From Desulfobacterales bacterium (GTDB taxonomy: Bacteria; Desulfobacterota; Desulfobacteria; Desulfobacterales; Desulfosalsimonadaceae): DNA of 10,819 bases. A program made the translations under genes and the position numbers. The DNA is taken from contig SKZX01000309.1 of assembly GCA_007127175.1 (NCBI GenBank), forward strand, positions 1 through 10,819, given 5' to 3'. The notes below the pieces were generated by a model that was not told the DNA's origin, searched no databases, and saw only the letters and a list, made by a program, of their open reading frames with translations. Shown piece after piece: positions 6,701-10,819 of this stretch. Positions within the stretch are counted from its first letter, which is position 1. Every line of letters starts with the position of its first letter.

Positions 6701-8075
6701 TTTCATAGGCGGATTCGGCAAGAAAAGAGCCGGTCCCGGCAGAGCAGGCCTCATTCATGGCATAGTCCGACGGCACACCGCTTGTGATATAGGTGTATTT
6801 TGCATCCTGTCCGCCGATTTCAAAAAGCGTGTCCACTTCCGCATCAAAGTGAACAGCGGCAGCGGCATGGGCAATGATTTCATTGATAACCCCATCGGTC
6901 AATGCGTGAAGACCGGCAATCTGGCGCCCGGAACCGCATACCCCTAAACCAATGATGGATATGGATTCAGGGTCTGTTTTCTTTTTCACCTGTTCAAGCA
7001 GGCTCCTGTAGCATTCCCGGGATGCCCCGACAGGGTCGCCATTGGTGTACAGGTAAACGGATGCAATAATGGCATGGTCATCGTTTCTCATCAGGATCGC
7101 CTTGGTCGTCGTTGACCCGACATCCAGCCCGAGAATGCAGATGTCCCCGGCTTTGGGGCGACCCTTTTTCATGGTCTTGAACTCCACCATGTGCTCGTAA
7201 TTTTTCAGCGCATCAAGCGTGTCAAAGGAGGCTGCCCCCTTTACAATCAGGCTGTCATTGCCAGGATACGGCTTTGTTTGATTCTCGAGGCCCCAAAGCG
7301 CGGCGCCCAACGCTTCAAAACCGTTGGCGCATTCCGGTATGATCAGGCCGGGGAGGGACTGCCGGAGGTATTCGATCATCATGCTGTTCAAGGATGACCC
7401 GCCAACGATCATGATGTTCTCTTTGGGGATGTTTTTTACGAGTTCCAACACCTTGTTGGCCATCATCCGGCAAAGCCCGGCCGTTACCCTGGACTTGGGA
7501 ATGCCCTTGTTGATGGCGTGGGTGCAGTCGGATTTGCAAAACACGGAACAGCGGCCGGAGACCTCGTAGGGTTTTTCCGACAGCGACCACAGCGCGGCGT
7601 CTTCAAGCGTCGCCCCCATGCGCCTGAGCTGCTGGATAAAAAATTCTCCTGTCCCGGAAGCGCATTTGTTTCCTGTCAACACATTGGATATGCGCCCATA
7701 ATCATCGATTGCATAAACCATAAATGTTTCGCCGCCGCATGAAACGATGGCCGGGGACGATTTGTCGACTTGTTTTGAATACTGGTAGGCCAGTTCAACG
7801 GCCTCGGGCTCTGAAATGGTGGAAAGATTGACAAAACGCCGAAAACGGCGGCCGGTGGCGACAATTCTGTCTACACGTTTCAGATCAACCTGCGCAAGCG
7901 CCTCATAGAGCGTTTTTCTCGGGTCTCCGCCATGGGACAGGTTAAAACGGCTTACAATGGACGGCCTGGATTTTGCGGATGATGGCTTAGCGCGTTTTGA
8001 ATCTGATCGAAGGTGTACGATGGAAATGGTCGATGCGCCTATACATATTCCAATAGAATTCATTTGATCTGTCAT
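3705..8075 (-). CDS. Fused double CoA-activase (BcrAD/HgdC-type ATPases) with DUF2229/HgdB-like C-terminal region
   Basis: A 1,456-residue protein of the 2-hydroxyacyl-CoA dehydratase activator superfamily, in which an ATPase with a shared [4Fe-4S] cluster drives a low-potential electron into a partner. Numbered from ATG 8075. Module 1 (about 5-265) has cysteines C138 (NKCASGTGEFF) and C176 but a degraded ATP site. Module 2 (about 313-575) is canonical: GLDVGSTTTK at 316, GVCGSG, FEIGGQDAKYT, C444 (CSAGTGSF) and C484 (NDQCAAF). The tail has a C605/C612/C616 group and C634 (DUF2229), CHPAE, TCPF, SCGPDS (C942), CKEC (C1080/C1083), GPCRFGQY (C1118) and GPFGCMPN (C1376), resembling HgdB-like dehydratase and DUF2229 families. 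It is cytoplasmic and oxygen-sensitive by analogy. TTG 8102 is an alternative start, while ATG 8075 has a weak GGA. It is the last gene of its operon and the physiological substrate is unknown. Confidence 0.9.
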   Translation of the reverse strand: MTDQMNSIGICIGASTISIVHLRSDSKRAKPSSAKSRPSIVSRFNLSHGGDPRKTLYEALAQVDLKRVDRIVATGRRFRRFVNLSTISEPEAVELAYQYSKQVDKSSPAIVSCGGETFMVYAIDDYGRISNVLTGNKCASGTGEFFIQQLRRMGATLEDAALWSLSEKPYEVSGRCSVFCKSDCTHAINKGIPKSRVTAGLCRMMANKVLELVKNIPKENIMIVGGSSLNSMMIEYLRQSLPGLIIPECANGFEALGAALWGLENQTKPYPGNDSLIVKGAASFDTLDALKNYEHMVEFKTMKKGRPKAGDICILGLDVGSTTTKAILMRNDDHAIIASVYLYTNGDPVGASRECYRSLLEQVKKKTDPESISIIGLGVCGSGRQIAGLHALTDGVINEIIAHAAAAVHFDAEVDTLFEIGGQDAKYTYITSGVPSDYAMNEACSAGTGSFLAESAYETLNLPVEKIADVAVLGDAPPNFNDQCAAFIASDIKTAIHEGINHENVVAGLVYSICMNYTNRVKGNRPVGEKVFMQGGVCYNHAVPLAMAALSGKPIVVPPEPGLMGAYGVALEIKKRIQIGLLEKKGFDLEVLAEREANYKSTFTCKGGKEKCDRGCEIAVIELEGKNYAFGGACNRYYNIRKNIRYDIPNLDLVYAREKMVFEEFAPGVEADSPTKGRVGINRSFLVDTYYPFYATFFREIGFEPVLPDTVSIEGMDKRNAAFCHPAEIAHGYFYSLLENEPRVDYIFLPQVRGIPTTNNHPESQTCPFVQAEPYYLSTTYRKEIAELERQGTIVLKPYINMIAGLEASAAAMVETAEQMGVSGSVAARALEKAIARQRACFDAMRRLGDEALGRLEQDPDKIAVIIFGRPYNAFVESANMGIPHKLASRGVQVIPLDFLPIEEEASKRHMYWGMGQRILQAARYVKRHKQLFGTYITNFSCGPDSFVIGYFRDIMGLKPSLTLELDSHTADAGIETRIEAFLDIVSEYRQLLIGKKPVSSRAPFTPARTIVEKDVPKVVTSSGDVLSMADPRVKFLIPSMGRLGTELLASVFRDAGFNVVHHPPADEAVLKTGRANTSCKECLPLILTTGKLLNYVYNEKLDDEVLVYFMASASGPCRFGQYSIFMEDLIRRLQIPDVAIFSLTSDNSYYGIEGSFNYYKAWWSIVISDFMEDARSMILANARDVSQGVEIFEAQWHLIVKEVEKGNFKSIRSQLDKSASILGDIPMKRPPSQVPTILITGEIFVRRDGLSRQYLTERLAEKGFAVICSPVSEWIHYTNYDAGVNGSPLGMTWKEKLKSYLRQKLMKRHEKKLNHSLSRSKLVHAKMADILTVVENASPYVSPKFSGEAVLTVGSALTEVASEVAGVIIIGPFGCMPNRISESILSEIMTRADKLRTTNGSNGLEKVLSDMERLPFLAIETDGSPYPQLIEAKLEAFCLHAERLHERMMASGFRH

Positions 8076-8122
8076 GACGTTATTCCGGTTTCCTCTTGTC
8101 AAGCCAGCTTAGCAACAAGCGG

Positions 8123-8791
8123 TCAAAAAGTGATGCGTTCGTAATACGATTGCGTCGGTTCATAGATGCCGCACTCACCATTCTCAGCGGACCCGACGAT
8201 AAATATATAGCGTTCCCCGGACTTGATGGCAATGCGCCCCCCGGAAACGATTTCCTCCCGGGTGGTTTTTCCGGATTTATACCTGAACAATACAGGCCTG
8301 TGCGAATGCCCGCAAAAAAAAACATGCCCGTTCGTATTTTCAAAAATTTCTTCTGCCCGTTCTGTCGACCCGGTATCAATGGGTTCATAAAATGATCGGA
8401 TTGAACCGTAGGGCATTGAATGAGAAAAGGTCGCATTGCCTGCTTTATATAATAAAGGTGTTTTTTTCAAAAAAGCAAGACATGAGTCTCCCTGTCCGTC
8501 GGAATTCCCGGGGACACTATTATCGAGCATCTTTTCTACCTGGTAATCATTGTTCCCCTTGACGGCAAGAACATGATACCGCTGAAGAAGCATCATCACT
8601 TCCATCAGGTTTTCGTTATACACGGAATCAAAAAAATCGCCAAGGTGAACGAGGCTGGAAGCCATATTTTCAGCAAGGGCCTTAATTGCCTTCAAGAGCA
8701 CTGATGCATTGCCGTGAGAATCGGCAATCAGGCCTACTGGGGTGGATAAAGGATCAGAACCCTGAATATCTGCCTCTTCAAAAACAATCAA
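8123..8791 (-). CDS. YfcE/MJ0936-like metallophosphoesterase
   Basis: A 222-residue calcineurin-like phosphoesterase with the whole metal-binding set: ADSHGN (D24, H26), HLGDFFD (D52), KGNND (N80, D82), FSHS (H124) and FCGHSH (H162, H164). GNND in place of GNHE fits the small YfcE/MJ0936 phosphodiesterase branch. These hydrolyse phosphodiesters in vitro, and their cellular substrates are often unknown. There is no signal peptide, so it should be cytoplasmic. The start is TTG at 8791: a stop lies only five codons upstream in frame, and AAAGG precedes the TTG by ten bases. That site lies directly after the stop of the small membrane protein, 15 bases away, and the CoA-activase begins 47 bases downstream, so the three genes probably form an operon. 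Confidence 0.9.
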   Translation of the reverse strand: MIVFEEADIQGSDPLSTPVGLIADSHGNASVLLKAIKALAENMASSLVHLGDFFDSVYNENLMEVMMLLQRYHVLAVKGNNDYQVEKMLDNSVPGNSDGQGDSCLAFLKKTPLLYKAGNATFSHSMPYGSIRSFYEPIDTGSTERAEEIFENTNGHVFFCGHSHRPVLFRYKSGKTTREEIVSGGRIAIKSGERYIFIVGSAENGECGIYEPTQSYYERITF

Positions 8792-8806
8792 TTTGGTGGA
8801 CCTTTA

Positions 8807-8983
8807 TCAGATGGATACCCATTGCCTTTCCCCTTCAAGGCGGCTTTTTTTGATTGGGTCGGTCCATGAATTGCCAATCATTTTTTTTATCAATATATCC
8901 GTTTTCAAAATAAGAAACGAAATGATAAAGAGCATAGATAAACCATAAAGCGCCAGCATGTCAATAATATGATGCACCGGCAT
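8807..8983 (-). CDS. Predicted 58-residue single-pass membrane protein
   Basis: On the minus strand an ATG at 8983, directly after an in-frame TAA, opens a 58-codon frame. The product has a short polar start (MPVHHIID), a hydrophobic helix of about 19 residues (LALYGLSMLFIISFLIL, about 10-27), then a basic tail rich in Lys and Arg ending in RQWVSI. This is what a small inner-membrane protein with a cytoplasmic C terminus looks like. The stop (8807-8809) lies 15 bases before the phosphoesterase TTG, whose ribosome binding site follows immediately, which suggests translational linkage. Against it, the ribosome binding site at 8983 is weak, and the internal ATG at 8959 has none. I recognise no family. 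The extended -10 TGCTATAAG about 40 bases upstream gives modest support for transcription. Confidence 0.55.
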   Translation of the reverse strand: MPVHHIIDMLALYGLSMLFIISFLILKTDILIKKMIGNSWTDPIKKSRLEGERQWVSI

Positions 8984-9102
8984 TTACGACGCCATCAAGG
9001 TTGACAATTGTGTCATTGCTCTTACTTATAGCAATATAAACATTTAATCACCGTTTATTCGGAATGCGCTTGCCACGATAAGGTTTTGAAAGGATTGATT
9101 TT
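8984..9102. other. Divergent intergenic region between the 58-residue membrane gene and the 97-residue gene
   Basis: If the small ORF at 8807-8983 is real, only 119 bases separate the two divergent units. The segment is AT-rich and holds the promoter-like hexamers described at 9001-9032 and the GAAAGGA ribosome binding site of the plus-strand gene. If the small ORF is not real, the non-coding gap is about 311 bases. I see no RNA gene or repeat in it. Confidence 0.4.
9001..9032 (+). promoter_or_regulatory. Possible divergent promoter region before the 97-residue gene
   Basis: A perfect TTGACA (9001-9006) faces the plus-strand gene at 9103. The best following -10-like hexamer is TATAGC (9027-9032), giving a long 20-base spacer, so the match is weak. 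On the opposite strand the same stretch carries TGCTATAAG (9033-9025), an extended -10 that would serve the minus-strand operon. The two promoters would overlap, so the operon and the 9103 gene may share regulation. Confidence 0.3.
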
Positions 9103-9396
9103 ATGACTAATATGAAGAATTCGGACAGGTGGCTCTATGTGGTGGTGGAGGATCCGGGGGGGGATGAAAAATTTGTCGGACTGCATGATGAGCATTTGAA
9201 TGTTTCCTACATCCCGGCCTTTGAAAACAAGGAAGACGCCCTTTCCGGCCTTGTAAACATGCCCGGCAGAAAAAACAGGAAATATGAAGTGCAGGCGGTA
9301 TTGCTTGACCTGCTATGCGAGGATGCACGCAATAACGGTTTTCTTGTTTTTCTGTCGGATGGCAGCGGCACTGTTCTTGAGCGCATTGAGCCCTGA
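9103..9396 (+). CDS. Conserved-looking small cytoplasmic protein, function unknown
   Basis: A 97-residue soluble, acidic protein. The start is secure: GAAAGGA sits eight bases before ATG 9103, and a downstream in-frame ATG (MKNSD) has no better site. The sequence alternates short beta strands and one helix: WLYVVVEDPG (10-19), FVGLHDE, VSYIPAFENKEDALSGL (34-50), YEVQAVLLDLLCEDARNNGFLVFLSDG, and ends in VLERIEP. The strand-turn-PAF-x(2)-KEDA pattern faintly recalls the SseB-like fold, in which a value is followed by a helix starting with E/D-A, but I would not assign it. It has no membrane segment, metal motif or catalytic signature. It precedes elbB in the same direction with a 162-base gap that contains its own promoter-like site, so the two need not be co-transcribed. 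Confidence 0.8.
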   Translation: MTNMKNSDRWLYVVVEDPGGDEKFVGLHDEHLNVSYIPAFENKEDALSGLVNMPGRKNRKYEVQAVLLDLLCEDARNNGFLVFLSDGSGTVLERIEP

Positions 9397-9429
9397 AGGA
9401 ACGCAGGCTCCGGTGCCGAAGGTTGTGTA

Positions 9430-9458
9430 TTGACGTAAACGTCATTCGCTGGTACATA
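9430..9458 (+). promoter_or_regulatory. Putative elbB promoter with overlapping 14-base palindrome
   Basis: TTGACG (9430-9435) and TACATA (9453-9458) are separated by exactly 17 bases, an acceptable sigma-70 layout with a weak -10. The -35 is embedded in the perfect palindrome TGACGT-AA-ACGTCA (9431-9444). The half-site with flank, ACGTCATT, recurs at 9480-9487, 41 bases after its first copy (9439-9446), about four helical turns. This looks like an operator where a dimeric regulator would block or assist the polymerase. The regulator is not encoded in the window. Confidence 0.4.
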
Positions 9459-9564
9459 TGTCCATGAATCACTTAGCAGACGTCATTGGCATTTTCTGCC
9501 TTCACGGATTCCGATAAAAACGTGTTTTCTGTCAGCCTTTAGATAACCACTGAAAGGGGTGCGT

Positions 9565-10218
9565 ATGAAAAAGATAGGCGTTTTATTGTCCGGATGCGGC
9601 GTTTACGACGGTTCAGAAATTCACGAGGCGGTTATAACGATGCTCGCCATTGCCAGAAAAGGCGGACAATACGTGTGTATGGCGCCTGACATGGAACAAT
9701 ACCATGTTGTAAATCATGTGACCGGGGAAGCGTCGGCTGAGAAAAGAAATGTCCTCGTTGAATCCGCACGCATCGCCCGGGGAGAAATCAGCGACATAAA
9801 GGATGTAAAAGCAACAGATATCGATGCGCTGATTTTACCGGGCGGCTTTGGAGCGGCAAAAAACCTCAGCAATTTCGCTATCAAGGGAAAAGATGCGGAT
9901 ATTCACCCGGACGTTCAACGGCTGGTTTCAGAAATGGCGGACGCGAAAAAACCGGTCGGTGCAATCTGTATTTCACCTGTTGTGCTGGCGGGCGTGCTCC
10001 GGGACAGGCACCCGGAAGTCAGCATTGGAAACGACCTCGGTACCGCTGATGCCATTGAGGCTATGGGGGGCCGGCACAATGTCTGCGCCGTGGATATGAT
10101 ACACGTCGACACGCAAAACAACCTGGTTTCAACGCCTGCATACATGCTGGGCCCCGGCATTGCGGATGTTGCGGCGGGGATAGAAAAGCTGGTTGATAAA
10201 ATATTCGATATGCCCTGA
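9565..10218 (+). CDS. elbB: ElbB-type DJ-1/PfpI superfamily glyoxalase-like protein
   Basis: A 217-residue protein matching the ElbB (SCRP-27A) branch of the DJ-1/PfpI superfamily. Diagnostic blocks are LLSGCGVYDGSEIHEAV (7-23, with the conserved Glu18 near the active site), MAPDMEQYHVVNHVTGE (39-55), RNVLVESARIARG (61-73), PGGFGAAKNLSNFAIKG (92-108) and PVGAICISP with the nucleophilic-elbow Cys135. E. coli ElbB shows weak glyoxalase activity and was linked to isoprenoid production. Its physiological role remains unsettled, so I take the name as a family label. The length is normal for the family. ATG 9565 is chosen because AAAGGGG lies five bases upstream; GTG 9559 overlaps that site. It is probably cytoplasmic and monocistronic, and it converges on the CBS gene 40 bases away. 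Confidence 0.93.
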   Translation: MKKIGVLLSGCGVYDGSEIHEAVITMLAIARKGGQYVCMAPDMEQYHVVNHVTGEASAEKRNVLVESARIARGEISDIKDVKATDIDALILPGGFGAAKNLSNFAIKGKDADIHPDVQRLVSEMADAKKPVGAICISPVVLAGVLRDRHPEVSIGNDLGTADAIEAMGGRHNVCAVDMIHVDTQNNLVSTPAYMLGPGIADVAAGIEKLVDKIFDMP

Positions 10219-10236
10219 GGGTTATAAACGCCTCAG
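10215..10236. terminator. Short hairpin between convergent elbB and CBS genes
   Basis: CTGAGG (10215-10220), overlapping the elbB stop codon, pairs with CCTCAG (10231-10236) around a ten-base AT-rich loop. It occupies the 40-base gap between two convergent genes. No U-tract follows on either strand, so termination activity is uncertain. Confidence 0.25.
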
Positions 10237-10258
10237 CGCGTTCAAGCTGTTCCGGCTG

Positions 10259-10819
10259 CTAATCCGGAATGGTGTCATAAAAGAAACGCATCGCATCGCT
10301 GCGTGAAACAATCCCGATAACCTTGCCGTCTTCAATGACAGGCAGGCGCCCGACATCATATTTGACCATCAGACGAGCTGCGTGCATGGGGCTTTTTTCC
10401 GGGGTGATGGTTACCAGTTGCGTGCTCATGAACGCCTTCACGGGGGACTTCAGATTGGCCGCCTTTTTCACTTTTCTGAAATCCCTTCTTGAAATGACGC
10501 CCACCAGCGTATCGTCGTCGATTACCGGCAAACCGGTACATCCCTTTTCTTCCAGTATTCTTGAAACCTCGCTCATTGGCGTGTCAGACGTTATGGAGTT
10601 GACCGGGTAGGACATCAGGTCGAATATGCTGACTGAACTTTCCTGGTTTCCCTTCAGCAGTTCAATAATCCATTCCTTGATCGCCACAGGGTTGACAGCT
10701 CTCAGCATTGCCGAGCCGGCACCGGGATGCCCGCCGCCCCCCATGCTCCGCATGACCGATCCAATATTGACATCCGTTGTTCCGCTTCTGCCGATGATAA
10801 TACATTTATCATTTTCAGC
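10259..10819 (-). CDS. DHH-family phosphoesterase with tandem CBS domains, C-terminal part (5' end outside window)
   Basis: The frame is open to the window edge and encodes the last 186 residues. It begins within a DHHA1 domain: CIIIGRSGTTDVNIG (6-20), then the signature GGGGHPGAGSA (27-37), where the His-containing glycine loop contacts substrate phosphate. Two CBS domains follow, about 64-118 and 124-180, with the typical TGLPVIDDDTLVGVISRRD and GRLPVIEDGKVIGIVSRSD blocks; pairs like this bind adenine nucleotides. Full-length relatives carry an N-terminal DHH metal site that hydrolyses short oligonucleotides or cyclic dinucleotides. Some delta-proteobacterial homologues continue into a tRNA nucleotidyltransferase, but this one stops directly after CBS2 (FFYDTIPD). 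It is likely a nucleotide-regulated DHH phosphoesterase, and its catalytic domain cannot be inspected here. Confidence 0.88.
   Translation of the reverse strand, partial: AENDKCIIIGRSGTTDVNIGSVMRSMGGGGHPGAGSAMLRAVNPVAIKEWIIELLKGNQESSVSIFDLMSYPVNSITSDTPMSEVSRILEEKGCTGLPVIDDDTLVGVISRRDFRKVKKAANLKSPVKAFMSTQLVTITPEKSPMHAARLMVKYDVGRLPVIEDGKVIGIVSRSDAMRFFYDTIPD

Noticed and set aside
6453..6947. 164-codon plus-strand frame inside the CoA-activase gene
   Set aside because: It is antisense to the conserved ATPase module 2, with no recognisable protein and no neighbours on that strand.
8824..8851. GCCTT/AAGGC stem followed by T7 on the plus strand
   Set aside because: It looks like a weak terminator, but it falls within the proposed small membrane ORF and no plus-strand gene ends nearby. 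The five-base stem may be chance.
1..10819. Search for tRNA, rRNA, CRISPR arrays, IS ends, att sites and origins
   Set aside because: No cloverleaf-like segment, regularly spaced repeat, transposase or integrase, terminal inverted repeats or DnaA-box cluster was seen.

Overview
The window looks like ordinary chromosomal DNA from a strictly anaerobic bacterium, most likely a sulfate-reducing Desulfobacterota (Desulfobacteraceae-like). This is inferred from the gene set, not from a database search: a very large fused acyl-CoA dehydratase activase, a DHH-CBS protein, ElbB and a PUFA/PKS-type acyltransferase. I see no IS element, prophage, CRISPR array, tRNA or rRNA.

Layout. (1) Bases 1-1632, plus strand: the 3' end of an alpha/beta hydrolase, then a stand-alone PKS-type acyltransferase (AT). 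Their junction is unusual: three consecutive stops, a 26-codon coupled ORF, and a TTG start with a strong ribosome binding site. (2) 1763-2683, minus strand: a biotin-protein ligase without the DNA-binding domain, convergent with AT across a strong palindrome. (3) 2684-2997: a 314-base divergent control region with AT-rich promoter-like sequence, a large imperfect inverted repeat and a C8A7 run. (4) 2998-3708, plus strand: a SagB-type nitroreductase with an N-terminal export or anchor segment. (5) 3705-8983, minus strand: a probable three-gene operon. It reads from a 58-residue single-pass membrane protein (8983-8807, too short for common ORF cutoffs), to a YfcE-like metallophosphoesterase (8791-8123), to a 1,456-residue protein with two fused HgdC/BcrA-type ATPase modules and a cysteine-rich DUF2229/HgdB-like tail (8075-3705). 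(6) 9103-10218, plus strand: a 97-residue protein of unknown function, then elbB, separated by a promoter-like site carrying a 14-base palindrome. (7) 10819-10259, minus strand: the 3' part of a DHHA1-CBS-CBS protein.

How the parts may work together. The strongest biology is in the 3705-8983 operon. The big protein carries a canonical ATPase/activase module with both [4Fe-4S] cysteines. In front of it is a second module that keeps the equivalent cysteines but has lost the nucleotide-binding and catalytic residues. I read it as a one-chain version of the homodimeric dehydratase activator, fused to its own cysteine-rich partner. The substrate is unknown. Linkage to a phosphoesterase and a tiny membrane protein suggests regulation or membrane recruitment, but that is inference. 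The remaining genes are accessory or housekeeping functions: biotinylation, FMN redox chemistry, DJ-1-like glyoxalase, and a nucleotide-sensing phosphoesterase.
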